From the NCBI RefSeq assembly GCF_002088275.1, contig NZ_AQQS01000021.1:1-64000 (forward strand): a DNA stretch of 64,000 bases. Reading direction: 5' to 3'. The notes beneath the pieces were generated by a model. That model was not told the DNA's origin. It searched no databases and worked only from the letters and a program-made list of their open reading frames with translations. The DNA is from Aurantimonas sp. 22II-16-19i. GTDB lineage: Bacteria > Pseudomonadota > Alphaproteobacteria > Rhizobiales > Rhizobiaceae. Shown here piece after piece: positions 7,861 to 18,870 of the stretch; positions within the stretch are counted from its first letter, which is position 1, and the number at the start of each line of letters is the position of its first letter. A program made the translations under genes and the position numbers.

Positions 7861-9843
7861 GTGCCATCCTCTTCCGTTTTCGACCCGACCAACTACACAG
7901 CCCTGATACCCGCCGGGATGCCCCGGTGGCACACGGGAAGCGGCTCCGTCACCTATTCCTTCCTCACCGCGATCCCGGACCACTACGACAACCCGGCTCC
8001 CGGCACCAACGACGGCTCGGTGATCGGCGGGGAGACCTATGCCGAGGGCACCAACCCGACGCTCACCGCCACCCAGCAGGCGATGGCCGAGCTCGCGATC
8101 GCCCGATACAATGAAGTGGCGAACATCAATATCGTCGCGGCTACCGGTGGCGCCCTCGGCCAGGTGACGTTCGGCGCGCTCAGCATGGCCGAGCCGGGGC
8201 TCTACGGTTTCGCCTTCTATCCCACGACCTCCGACCTCACCGGCGGCGACGTCTGGCTGAACAACAACAACGGCATCGTGGCGACACCGACCCTCTACGA
8301 CGAAGGCTGGGACACCTTCATCCACGAACTCGGCCATGCGCTGGGGCTCGAGCATCCCTTCGATGGAACCACCCTCCCCGCCAACCTGGAGAATTCCCTC
8401 TATTCGGTCATGTCCTATAGTCCGGTCCCGAGCCAGGCGGACGTGGAAGATCCGATCCAGCAGTTTCCCGCCACGCCGATGCTCTACGACATCCAGGCGC
8501 TGCAGGTGCTCTACGGCGCCAACATGTCGACCCGGGCGGGCGACGACGTCTATTTCGCCAGCGGCGGCGTCGACGGCTTCGAGATTTCCAATGGCGGCTC
8601 GCTGATCGCGACGATCTGGGATGCCGGCGGCAACGACACCTTCGATGCCTCCGACCAGACGTCGGCGGTGCGGATCGACCTTCGCCCGGGCTATGCCTCG
8701 ACGATCGGCTCGATCGCCGACAACATCCTGATAGCCCTCGGCGTCGGCGGGACGCGCGCGATGTCGGCCGTCATCGAGAACGCCGTCGGCGGCAGCGCCA
8801 ACGACGTCCTCATCGGCAACACCGCCAACAACGTCCTGCGCGGCAATGCCGGGGCCGACCAGTTGAACGGGCTGGGGGGCTCCGATACCGCCAGCTACGC
8901 GGGCTCCAACGCCGGCGTCGTGGTCAATCTCAGCAACGGCACGGGCCAGCTCGGCCATGCGGCCGGCGACACGCTCACGGCCATCGAGAACCTCATTGGC
9001 TCGAGCCTCGGCGACACCCTCCTCGGCAACGCCATCGCGAACTTGCTGCAGGGCGAGGGCGGGAACGACGTCCTGCGCGGCTATGCCGGCAACGACCGGA
9101 TCGAAGGCGGCGAAGGCGCTGACCAGCTGTCCGGCGACTTCAATGCCGACACGCTTCTCGGCGACGCCGGCAACGATACGCTGGCCGGCGGCGCCGGCGG
9201 CGACTACGTCGACGGCGGGGCCGGCAACGACACGATCACCGGCGATGCCGACGGCGCCCGGGACATCTTCGGCGGCGGCGCGGGCATCGACACCCTCGAC
9301 TACAGCGCCGTCACCTCGGCGATTACCGTAGATCTCGTGGCGGGGCTTGCCACCGGCACGGCCATCGATACCGACCGGCTGTTCGGCATCGAGCGGGTGC
9401 TGGGCGGTTCGGGCGACGACGTGATGACCGGCAACGGCTTCACCACCCTCCTCGGCGGCGGCGGCGGCAACGACACGCTGCGCGGCGGCGGCGGCAACAA
9501 CAGCCTGTGGGGCGGGACCGGCAACGACAACATCCGCGGCTATGCCGGCTTCGACGTGCTGATCGGCGGCGCCGGCAACGACCGGCTGCAGGGCGACGCC
9601 AATGCCGACACCTTCGCCTTCGGCAACGGCTTCGGCAAGGACATCATCGCCGACTTCGAGGCGACGAACGCGGCCGAGAAGATCGACCTGTCGGCGGTGA
9701 CCGCCATCACCTCCTTCGCCGACCTCGCCGCCAACCACCTCACCCAGGTCGGCGGCAACGCCGTGATCACCGACGGCTTCAACACGATCACCCTCAACGG
9801 GGTGAGCATCGCCGACCTCGACGCCGGCGACTTCATCTTCTGA
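7861..9843 (+). CDS. Serralysin-like M10 RTX metalloprotease, copy 1
   Basis: A 660-residue extracellular zinc protease of the serralysin type. The catalytic domain (about 1-250) carries HELGHALGLEH with H155, E156, H159 and H165, and the Met-turn SVMSY at 182-186. Residues about 290-590 hold GGxGxD calcium-binding RTX repeats forming a beta-roll. The C-terminus LDAGDFIF resembles the hydrophobic end of type I secretion substrates, and there is no N-terminal signal peptide. The GTG start at 7861 is preceded by GAGGA. No type I transporter genes are in the window. The gene follows the nuclease-fold gene by 24 bases; the pair is repeated downstream. Confidence 0.93.
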   Translation: MPSSSVFDPTNYTALIPAGMPRWHTGSGSVTYSFLTAIPDHYDNPAPGTNDGSVIGGETYAEGTNPTLTATQQAMAELAIARYNEVANINIVAATGGALGQVTFGALSMAEPGLYGFAFYPTTSDLTGGDVWLNNNNGIVATPTLYDEGWDTFIHELGHALGLEHPFDGTTLPANLENSLYSVMSYSPVPSQADVEDPIQQFPATPMLYDIQALQVLYGANMSTRAGDDVYFASGGVDGFEISNGGSLIATIWDAGGNDTFDASDQTSAVRIDLRPGYASTIGSIADNILIALGVGGTRAMSAVIENAVGGSANDVLIGNTANNVLRGNAGADQLNGLGGSDTASYAGSNAGVVVNLSNGTGQLGHAAGDTLTAIENLIGSSLGDTLLGNAIANLLQGEGGNDVLRGYAGNDRIEGGEGADQLSGDFNADTLLGDAGNDTLAGGAGGDYVDGGAGNDTITGDADGARDIFGGGAGIDTLDYSAVTSAITVDLVAGLATGTAIDTDRLFGIERVLGGSGDDVMTGNGFTTLLGGGGGNDTLRGGGGNNSLWGGTGNDNIRGYAGFDVLIGGAGNDRLQGDANADTFAFGNGFGKDIIADFEATNAAEKIDLSAVTAITSFADLAANHLTQVGGNAVITDGFNTITLNGVSIADLDAGDFIF

Positions 9844-9980
9844 ACGGAATGCCCGGCGAGACCGTCGGGATCCCGGTCTCCCGGGACACGCAGGTCGCCC
9901 CAGGAATTCTTCCCCCTCCGATCCGATCGATCGGACGGGGAGGGAAACCACACCGGTCACCGTGGCGGACCGGGACTGAG

Positions 9981-10015
9981 AAAGGCCGGAAGCGCGTGGC
10001 GTTTCCGGCCTTTTT
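9981..10015 (+). terminator. Rho-independent terminator after protease copy 1
   Basis: An inverted repeat AAAGGCCGGAAGCGC / GCGTTTCCGGCCTTT is followed by a T run (10011-10015). It lies 137 bases after the protease stop. Its stem sequence is nearly the same as the hairpin that follows the second protease, so it appears to have been duplicated with the module. Confidence 0.85.
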
Positions 10016-10399
10016 CATTGCTCGCGGCAGTCCGGCACATCGAGCGCCACGGGCCACCGGCCTCAGCCGGTTGCGGCCATGGCGATGCGGTCTCGACTGC
10101 CCCTCCTGCGGCTTCGCGGCGGCGACGGGCCGGGCGGAAACCCGCAAGCGGCGGGCTGCCGGATGGCGCGAGGCCCATCAATGGGCGACGCCCGCCCGGC
10201 GCCGGCAAGCGGCCACTCGTGCAACTCCGGCTTGAACGACGACGACATCCGTGCTTTTCTGACTTGACGCAGGGTAAGATCGACGTCGGGAGGCGGCTTT
10301 TCCCTCGTTTTCAGAGTGTTCTCTGAGGCGCCGAAGCCCGGCCCAGCCTTGCGAGTTCGGGTCGCTGCGCCCGTCGGCGTGGCCCCGAGGTCCTGCTTC
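10016..10399. other. Spacer between the two protease modules
   Basis: No independent gene is supported. The region should contain the promoter of the second module. Open frames here are low-complexity Arg/Pro-rich shadows. An upstream GTG at 10316 could extend the next gene, but no ribosome-binding site supports it. Confidence 0.45.
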
Positions 10400-10903
10400 G
10401 TGGCATCGGCAAGGCGAACGGCATGTCGTCTGGCGAAGGCCTTCGCAGCTACTGCGGCCACCATTGGAGGTCCGGATTTCGCCATGACAGCTTCGGCCCC
10501 GCAGGATCCAGCGACGACGGCGACATTCACCCTGCGGCCGGGAGGCTACGACACGCGGGAGATCGGCGAATTCGCGGCGCCGTCGGGCGATTTCCGGCTC
10601 GCTCATATGCCCCCCGTCGGAAAGAACGAGCACTGTCGTCGCGTCGGCCGGACCGATTTGTGCGGACACTACGCCTGGCAGAGCTCAAACAACCTCCTCG
10701 CATCCTCCGACCTGACCTGCCGCCGCGTCGCGCCGGCGGCCGGCGCGGATCCGGCCTCGTGCCGGCTGGCGGACGGGACCGATCTCGCCGCCTGGCTGCT
10801 GCGCTCCGGCTGGGCGCGCGCCGCCCCGCATGCCCCCGATCCCTATCCACAGCTCGAGGCCGAGGCGCCCGCCAAGGCCATCGGCATCGTCAGCAGGCCC
10901 TGA
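10400..10903 (+). CDS. Secreted nuclease-fold (SNase-like) protein, copy 2
   Basis: Paralogue of the gene at 7348, about 167 residues from a GTG at 10400. That start has GAGG nine bases upstream and gives an N-terminus rich in Arg then Ala (ARRTACRLAKAFAATAATIG) that aligns with the signal peptide of copy 1; an ATG at 10484 would lose it. The body keeps the same blocks: GGYDTREIGEFAAPSGDFRLAH, CRRVGRTDLCGHYAWQSS, LADGTDLAAWLLRSGWA. As in copy 1, the position of the SNase catalytic Glu is not acidic. It precedes the second serralysin by 24 bases with a conserved spacer, so the pair is co-transcribed. Role unknown; a protease partner, chaperone or inhibitor is possible. Confidence 0.66.
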   Translation: MASARRTACRLAKAFAATAATIGGPDFAMTASAPQDPATTATFTLRPGGYDTREIGEFAAPSGDFRLAHMPPVGKNEHCRRVGRTDLCGHYAWQSSNNLLASSDLTCRRVAPAAGADPASCRLADGTDLAAWLLRSGWARAAPHAPDPYPQLEAEAPAKAIGIVSRP

Positions 10904-10927
10904 CGCCAACCTTGGAGGACATCCGCC

Positions 10928-13612
10928 GTGCCATCCTCTTCCGTTTTCGATCCGACCAACTACACCGCGCTGATCCCCGCCGGTACGCCCCGGTGGCATG
11001 ACGGCAGCGGCTCCGTCACCTATTCGTTCCTGACGGAGATTCCCGCGCATTACGACAATCCCGCCGCCGGTGACAACGACGGCTCGGTGATCGCTGGGCA
11101 GACCTACGCTGAAGGCACCAACCCGTCGCTGACGCTGACGCAGCGGGCGATGGCGGAACTCGCGATCGAACGATACAACGAGGTCGCCAACATCAACCTC
11201 GTCCCGGCGGGCACCTCCGGATCCGGCGGATCGCCGACGACCGGCTCGCCGATCACCGGCAACGGCTCCCTCGTCGGCGGCCTCGGCGGACCCGCCGGCT
11301 TCGGCGAGACCGTCCTGAGCCGCAACGACGACGGTTCCTCGACGGTCGATGTCAGCGCGGTGTTCGAGAACGGCCTGAACTTCTTCGGCAACACCTATTC
11401 GAGCATCTTCGTCAACACCAACGGCAACATCACCTTCGGCAGCGGCCTGTCGACCTACACGCCCTTCGGCATCTCCGGCTCCGGCATCCCGATCATCGCG
11501 CCCTTCTTCGGCGACGTCGACACCCGCTCGCCGGCCCTCGCCGGCGCCGAGAGCGCGCCGATCTATGTCGACGTCAATCCGACCGGCGACATCGTCACCA
11601 TCACCTGGGACAACGTCAACTTCTTCCGGCAGGACGGGACGCTGCAGAACAGCTTCCAGCTGCAGCTCTTCGACCGCGGCGGCGGCGACTTCGACATCGT
11701 CTTCCGCTACGAGGAAATCAACTGGACGACAGGCGATGCCAGCGGCGGCACGGACGGCCTCGGCGGCAGCATCGCACGGGCCGGCTTTTCCGCCGGCGAC
11801 GGGCTGAACTTCTACGAGCTCGCCGCTTCCGGCAATCAGGCCGCGATCCTCAACCTCGAAAACGCCGCCGGCAACACCGGTACGAGCGGGCTCTGGGCCT
11901 TCGAGGTGAGGAACGGCGGCACCGGGCTCGGCGATGTGACCTTCGGCGCGATCAGCACGGGCGACCTCGGCCTCTACGGCTTCGCCTACTATCCGACGAC
12001 GAGCGACCCGATCGGCGGCGACGTCTGGCTGAACAACAGCAACGGGATCGTGGCGACACCGACCTTCTACGACGAAGGCTGGGACACCTTCATCCACGAG
12101 CTCGGCCATGCGCTGGGGCTCGAACATCCCTTCGACGGCACCACCCTGCCCGCCAATCTCGACAATTCCCTCTATACGGTCATGTCCTATGACCCGATCC
12201 CGACCCAGGCGGGGGTGCCCGATCCGACCCAGCAGTTTCCCGCGACGCCGATGCTCTACGACATCCAGGCGCTGCAGGTGCTCTACGGCGCCAACATGTC
12301 GACCCGCACGGGCGACGACGTCTATTTCGCCAGCGGCGGCGTCAGCGGCTTCGAGATCCCCAATGGCGGCTCGCTGATCGCGACGATCTGGGATGCCGGC
12401 GGCATCGATACCTTCGACGCCTCCGAGCAGACGTCGGCGGTGCGGATCGATCTTCGCCCGGGCTTTGCCTCGACGATCGGCTCGATCGCCAACAACATCC
12501 TGATCGCCCTCGGCGCCCCGGGAACGCGCGCGATGTCGGCCGTCATCGAGAACGCCGTCGGCGGCAGCGCCAACGACGTCCTCATCGGCAACACCTCCAA
12601 CAACGTGCTGCGCGGCAATGCCGGGGCCGACCAGATGAACGGCTTCGGAGGATCCGACACGGCGAGCTACGAGGGCTCGGCGGGCGTCAGGGTCAATCTG
12701 ACCAATGGCCTGGGGTCCTTCGGCCATGCCCAGGGCGACATTCTCACCGCAATCGAGAACGTCACCGGCTCGGGCTTCGCCGATACGCTCCTCGGCAACA
12801 GCGGCGCCAACATCCTCAGAGGCGAAGGCGGCTTCGACGTGATCCACGGCTATGCCGGCAACGACCGCATCTATGGCGGCGGCGGCGCCGACAAGCTCTA
12901 TGGCGAGTTCAACGCCGACGTCCTGTTCGGCGGCGACAGCAACGACATCCTCTCCGGCGGCGAGGGCGCCGACACCGTCTATGGTGAAGCCGGCGGCGAT
13001 ACCTTCATCGGCGACGCTGACGCCGCCAACGACACCTATGTCGGCGGTACCGGCCTCGACACCATCGACTACGGCGCCGTCGCCACGGCCATCAACGTCA
13101 ACCTCGTCCTGAACTTCGCCTCCGGTGCCGCCATCGGCATCGACCGGCTCTTCGGGATCGAGCGCGTCCTGGCCGGCAACGGCAACGACAGGCTGTCCGC
13201 CGGCGCCGACACGGCCCTGCTGGCCGGCGGCGGCGGCAACGACAACATCGTCGGCGGCGGCGGCGACAACAACCTCTATGGCGGCGACGGCAACGACAAC
13301 ATCCGCGGCTTCGCCGGCTTCGACCGCATCTTCGGCGGCAACGGCAACGACCGCATGCAAGGCGACTTCAACGCCGACATATTCGTCTTCGAGAACAATT
13401 TCGGCAGGGACATCATCGCCGACTTCGAGGCGACCAACCCCGCCGAAAAGATCGACCTGTCGGCGGTGACGGCCATCACCTCCTTCGCCGACCTCGCCGC
13501 CAACCACCTGACGCAGGTCGGCGGCAATGCCGTGATCACCGACGGGTTCAACACGATCACCCTGAACGGCGTCGCCGTCGCCGCTCTCGACGCCGGCGAC
13601 TTCGTGTTCTGA
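10928..13612 (+). CDS. Serralysin-like M10 RTX protease with inserted NIDO domain, copy 2
   Basis: An 894-residue paralogue of the protease at 7861. The first ~92 residues and everything after about residue 333 align closely with copy 1; between them is an insertion of about 234 residues. The insert begins with a Gly/Ser linker (about 95-125) and then has a nidogen-like (NIDO) pattern: SIFVNTNGNITFG, IPIIAPFFGDVDTR, VTITWDNVNFF, FQLQLFDRG, FDIVFRYEEINW and a final GLWAFEVRNGG. The zinc motif HELGHALGLEH follows at 390-400, then the RTX repeats and the C-terminal LDAGDFVF. The GTG start has GGAGGA upstream. A NIDO domain placed inside the metalloprotease domain suggests substrate or matrix binding near the active site; this is inference. 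Confidence 0.9.
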   Translation: MPSSSVFDPTNYTALIPAGTPRWHDGSGSVTYSFLTEIPAHYDNPAAGDNDGSVIAGQTYAEGTNPSLTLTQRAMAELAIERYNEVANINLVPAGTSGSGGSPTTGSPITGNGSLVGGLGGPAGFGETVLSRNDDGSSTVDVSAVFENGLNFFGNTYSSIFVNTNGNITFGSGLSTYTPFGISGSGIPIIAPFFGDVDTRSPALAGAESAPIYVDVNPTGDIVTITWDNVNFFRQDGTLQNSFQLQLFDRGGGDFDIVFRYEEINWTTGDASGGTDGLGGSIARAGFSAGDGLNFYELAASGNQAAILNLENAAGNTGTSGLWAFEVRNGGTGLGDVTFGAISTGDLGLYGFAYYPTTSDPIGGDVWLNNSNGIVATPTFYDEGWDTFIHELGHALGLEHPFDGTTLPANLDNSLYTVMSYDPIPTQAGVPDPTQQFPATPMLYDIQALQVLYGANMSTRTGDDVYFASGGVSGFEIPNGGSLIATIWDAGGIDTFDASEQTSAVRIDLRPGFASTIGSIANNILIALGAPGTRAMSAVIENAVGGSANDVLIGNTSNNVLRGNAGADQMNGFGGSDTASYEGSAGVRVNLTNGLGSFGHAQGDILTAIENVTGSGFADTLLGNSGANILRGEGGFDVIHGYAGNDRIYGGGGADKLYGEFNADVLFGGDSNDILSGGEGADTVYGEAGGDTFIGDADAANDTYVGGTGLDTIDYGAVATAINVNLVLNFASGAAIGIDRLFGIERVLAGNGNDRLSAGADTALLAGGGGNDNIVGGGGDNNLYGGDGNDNIRGFAGFDRIFGGNGNDRMQGDFNADIFVFENNFGRDIIADFEATNPAEKIDLSAVTAITSFADLAANHLTQVGGNAVITDGFNTITLNGVAVAALDAGDFVF

Positions 13613-13811
13613 GACCGCCGGCCGCGATCTTCGGCCGGCGCCGAGGGGTTGCCGCTCCGGCGCCGCGCGGGCTCGATGCCTGAGTCCGATGGGCGCCTTC
13701 GGCGTCTCGGATCGCAGGTCGCGCCGGGCGCGCAAGCTCGATCCGCTGTCCGGCTCCCCTGGACCGGACAGCAGACGAAACCGATCCGGTCCCAGCACCG
13801 GGCCAAGACGA

Positions 13812-13848
13812 GAAAGGCCGGAAACGCGATGCGTTTCCGGCCTTCTCC
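13812..13848. terminator. Bidirectional terminator between protease copy 2 and typA
   Basis: A near-perfect 14-base stem AAGGCCGGAAACGC / GCGTTTCCGGCCTT with a GAT loop sits between convergent genes. The upstream flank AGA and downstream TCTCCTG give only weak T runs, but the symmetry would allow it to serve both strands. It matches the terminator at 9981. Confidence 0.65.
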
Positions 13849-13925
13849 TGCTTCTCGGTTCCTGCGTCCTGCTTCCTGCGGCAGTCCGGCGCGTCGAGCG
13901 CACGGGCCGCCGGCTGTCAGCCGGT

Positions 13926-15752
<1,827 letters not shown>

Positions 15753-15941
15753 AGGAATATCCGGTTCAGGGCGCGCCGAGAGCCCCCTGCCGCAAGACAG
15801 GAGGGGCGCTCAGCGGGTGGCGATCGAGAGTGCAGCGATCGGGGCTCGCGCGAGCCTTTACACGATTTTTCGCATCTGCGAAAGGGTGGGGTCAGGGTTG
15901 GCTTGCGAGTCATCGCCCGCCGGCCGAACCGGTCGGCGGTC

Positions 15942-16172
15942 TCAGTAGGCCGCGATCTTTCCGGTGATTGCGAGTTTGACCGGGACATCGGCGGAGAGAG
16001 GCGGCAGCCGTCTGGCGGTCCCCTCGTCCTCCACGAGGACCAGCACCGCATAGTCGTTGCCACTGTCGGTCTGGCCTATCCCGAGGCTGACGCCGGGCAC
16101 GTCCTGCAATTGCTCCTTGATGCGTTGCCTGGCAAGCCTCGCCTCGCTCATCGTATGCAGTTTCGCGCTCAT
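15942..16172 (-). CDS. Small conserved-looking hypothetical protein
   Basis: A 76-residue soluble protein that I do not recognise. It starts at ATG 16172, with AAGG a few bases upstream; a longer start at 16226 adds 18 residues without support. The pattern RQRIKEQLQDVPGVSLGIGQ, YAVLVLVEDE and ADVPVKLAITGKI looks like a small alpha/beta fold, similar to short proteins that interact with DNA or metal-site proteins, but no function can be given. It is upstream of typA in the same direction, separated by about 190 bases. Confidence 0.5.
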   Translation of the reverse strand: MSAKLHTMSEARLARQRIKEQLQDVPGVSLGIGQTDSGNDYAVLVLVEDEGTARRLPPLSADVPVKLAITGKIAAY

Positions 16173-16506
16173 CGCTTTGCCTTCGATCCCGCCATACGAC
16201 GATAGGACCGCAGCGACCATCGTCATGGAGCCGCAGCCTTGCCGGTTCGGCGGCGCATCGGGCCGCTGCAGCGGCGTTCCGACGCGTGGGCAGCCGATGG
16301 GAATGCGGAGGTTTTGCGGCCCGAGAACATTATTTCTTGTTCATTTGCGCGGCCTTTGCGGCCCGCCTAGCTTCCCCGTCGAAGCCGGGAAGCGCCGGCG
16401 GTTCCCTTGCCGGGGCCGCGACGCGACGCGACCGGACGGCTTCGCATCTGCCGGCGAGACCGCGGCGCATCGTCTGCCGCGCGCCGGCCATGACGAGGAT
16501 GCGCCG

Positions 16507-16890
16507 ATGCGTAGTCTCACAATCCCCCTCACCCTCGCCGCCTGCCTGATCGCCGGGGCGCCCGCCTTCGCGGCATCGCCGAGCATGGCGCAGGACGCGA
16601 TGTCGCACGGTACGACGCCGTCCGGTTCGATGTCGTCTGGCGCGATGTCGGGCGGCGCGATGTCGAAAGGTTCGGTCAAGCACGTGGCAAGCGCCAAGGC
16701 CCACGAGGCGACGGGCAGGATCAAGTCGGTCGACGCCGCCGCCAGGACCCTGACGCTGGCCGACGGCAAGACCTTCGTGCTGCCGGCGGACGTCACCGCC
16801 TCGGCGGTGAAGACGGGCGAGCACGTCCGGGTCAGCTACCTGATGAACGGCAAGACGAGGTCGGCAACGAGCGTGCGGGCGATGAAATAG
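16507..16890 (+). CDS. Secreted DUF1344-like protein
   Basis: A 127-residue periplasmic protein. The signal peptide is MRSLTIPLTLAACLIAGAPAFA, cleaved after AFA. A low-complexity Met/Ser/Gly stretch follows (GSMSSGAMSGGAMSKG, about residues 40-56). The C-terminal part ATGRIKSVDAAARTLTLADG, then FVLPADV and VRVSYLMNGKTRSATSV has the small beta-barrel pattern of DUF1344. Function unknown; similar proteins are common in the rhizobial periplasm. The ATG at 16507 was chosen over upstream starts because it gives a clean signal peptide. Confidence 0.75.
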   Translation: MRSLTIPLTLAACLIAGAPAFAASPSMAQDAMSHGTTPSGSMSSGAMSGGAMSKGSVKHVASAKAHEATGRIKSVDAAARTLTLADGKTFVLPADVTASAVKTGEHVRVSYLMNGKTRSATSVRAMK

Positions 16891-17111
16891 GCCTTGCCGG
16901 GGCCCGGCTCGGCCCAGAGGGTCGGGGCAAGGGCCGCGAAGGCGAAACACCGGGCGGATGACGTCCGATCACCCTCGGAAACAGCGGAGCCCCGTCAAGC
17001 GGCTTCGCGACCGGAGCGATCCCACCCCAGAGCCGCCCGGGTGCCCCCTCGCCCGGCCGGCTGCAGCGGACCGGAGGCCAGGCCTCCGGTCCGTTTCGTT
17101 CAAGCGCTGGA

Positions 17112-18671
17112 TCAGGCCTTGCGGACCGGCTGCAGCGTGGTCTTCCACAATTCGGTGTCGGCGGTGTCCATGAGGCGGACGGTCAGTTCCTCGCTGGCGC
17201 CGTCGATGTCGACGATGCCGAAGAACTGCAGGCCGGCCGAGGGCGGCAGGTTGACCTGGCCGTCGGCCGGGGCCTTCACGTAGCGCACCTCGGGACCGAA
17301 GGTCATGTCGAGGTCGTTCGGGCCGAAGGTGCCGGCATGGATCGGGCCGGAGACGAACTCCCAGAACGGCTCGAAGTCCTGGAAGGCCGCGCGCTCCGGC
17401 GAATAATGGTGGGCGGCGGTGTAGTGGACGTCCGCCGTCAGCCAGACGGTGTTGGTGATGCCGGCCGACTTGATGAAGCGCAACAGATCGGCGAATTCCA
17501 GCTCGCGGCCCTTCGCATCGCCGTTGTCGCCATTGGCGACGGCCTCCCACTTCTCGCCGTCCGGCACCAGGAGGCCGATCGGCATGTCGGAGGCGATCAC
17601 CTTCCAGGTGGCGCTGGAGTTGGCCAGCTCGCGCTTCAGCCAGGCGATCTGCTCGGCGCCCAGGATGGCGCTGGCATCAGAGGCGGTCGGCTGCAGGTTG
17701 TCGCTGTTGCCGCCGCGATAGGAGCGCAGGTCGAGGAAGAAGATGTCGAGCATCGGCCCGTAGGCGATCTTGCGATAGACCCGGCCGGGCTCCTGGGGCA
17801 CGAAGCGGATCGGGGTCATCTCGTGGAAGGCGCGGGCGCCGCGCGCCGACAGGAGACCGATCTCCTTGACGCTGTAGCGCTCGTCGGCGGACAGGTCCTT
17901 GGTCGAGGACCAGTTGTTGACCACCTCATGGTCGTCCCACTGGTAGAAGGTCGGGACCGAGGCGTTGAGCGCCTGGACGTTCTTGTCGAGGAGGTTGTAC
18001 TTCCACTGGCCGCGATATTCCTCGAGGGTCTCGGCAACCTTCGACTTCTCCGGCGTGACGATGTTCTTCCAGATCGTGCCGTCCGCCAGCTCCACGCTCT
18101 CCTTCAGCGGGCCGTCGGCATAGATCGTGTCGCCGGAATGCAGGAAGAAGTCCGGCTCGTGCTTGGCCATGGTGGCGTAGCCGATCATGCCGCCGCGAGC
18201 CTCGTCGATGCCCCAGCCCTGGCCGACGGTGTCGCCCGACCAGGTGAAGCGGACCGAGCGGCGCGAGGCCGGCGCGGTGCGGAAGCGGCCGACGATCGGC
18301 TGGGAGACGCCGTTGGTGTCGGTCAGGTCGGTGGCGACGGCGCGCCAGAAGATCTCCTGGTCCGACGGCAGGCCGTCGATCAGGCGCTTGACGGTGAAGT
18401 CGGAGGCCGGCGACGACGTCAGGGCGTGCAGCTTGCGGGCATTGGCGAAGCTCTCGGTGGTCGCCCATTCGAAATCGATCCGGGCCGGCCGGTCGACCCG
18501 CGTCCAGACCATGCCGGAGGTGGCATCGACGTCGCCGGTCTGGACGCCGTGGGTGAATTCCGGCCGGGTCGCGGCGCGGCTGATGGCCGGCATGGCGAAG
18601 GACGAGCCGGCGGCGAGAGCGGCGACGCCGCTCTGGGCGAGGAAGCGGCGACGCGTGAGGGAGAGCACCAT
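17112..18671 (-). CDS. phoD: PhoD-type alkaline phosphatase/phosphodiesterase, Tat-exported
   Basis: A 519-residue secreted phosphatase of the PhoD metallophosphatase family, releasing phosphate from organic phosphodiesters and monoesters. The N-terminus MVLSLTRRRFLAQSGVAALA is a twin-arginine signal peptide with RRRFL. An N-terminal PhoD beta domain (FTHGVQTGDVDATSGMVWTR) precedes the catalytic domain with SGDTIYADGP, WDDHEVVNNW, and VWLTADVHYTAAHHY, which supply metal ligands. Tat export fits folding with metals in the cytoplasm. No phosphate-starvation (Pho box) element was recognised upstream. Confidence 0.9.
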   Translation of the reverse strand: MVLSLTRRRFLAQSGVAALAAGSSFAMPAISRAATRPEFTHGVQTGDVDATSGMVWTRVDRPARIDFEWATTESFANARKLHALTSSPASDFTVKRLIDGLPSDQEIFWRAVATDLTDTNGVSQPIVGRFRTAPASRRSVRFTWSGDTVGQGWGIDEARGGMIGYATMAKHEPDFFLHSGDTIYADGPLKESVELADGTIWKNIVTPEKSKVAETLEEYRGQWKYNLLDKNVQALNASVPTFYQWDDHEVVNNWSSTKDLSADERYSVKEIGLLSARGARAFHEMTPIRFVPQEPGRVYRKIAYGPMLDIFFLDLRSYRGGNSDNLQPTASDASAILGAEQIAWLKRELANSSATWKVIASDMPIGLLVPDGEKWEAVANGDNGDAKGRELEFADLLRFIKSAGITNTVWLTADVHYTAAHHYSPERAAFQDFEPFWEFVSGPIHAGTFGPNDLDMTFGPEVRYVKAPADGQVNLPPSAGLQFFGIVDIDGASEELTVRLMDTADTELWKTTLQPVRKA

Positions 18672-18870
18672 CTGGGGACCTTTCGAATCCGGGTGAGACC
18701 GGCGGCACTTTCGAAAGATTCCATGTCAGGCGAGCTTCGCCCGGATGAAACTTTAGCGACGGCAGGGATCGCCCGGAGCGAAAGGCCGAGGCACCCGCCG
18801 CAGCCGTGCCGCGCGCCGGACCGGCCGCCGCGCCCCGGCGGCCGCGGGCGGCCGGGGCGTCGCAGCGCGA

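Noticed and set aside
8800-9630. Repeats resembling a CRISPR or DNA satellite
   Set aside because: They are the codons of GGxGxD calcium-binding repeats in the protease, not direct DNA repeats with spacers.
7399-9960. 853-codon minus-strand frame antisense to the first serralysin
   Set aside because: It is the shadow of repetitive Gly/Asp codons of the RTX gene in G+C-rich DNA, with no recognised domain; the plus-strand protease has a clear zinc motif.
10685-13903. 1072-codon minus-strand frame antisense to the second serralysin
   Set aside because: Same reason; it also spans the terminator and several plus-strand features.
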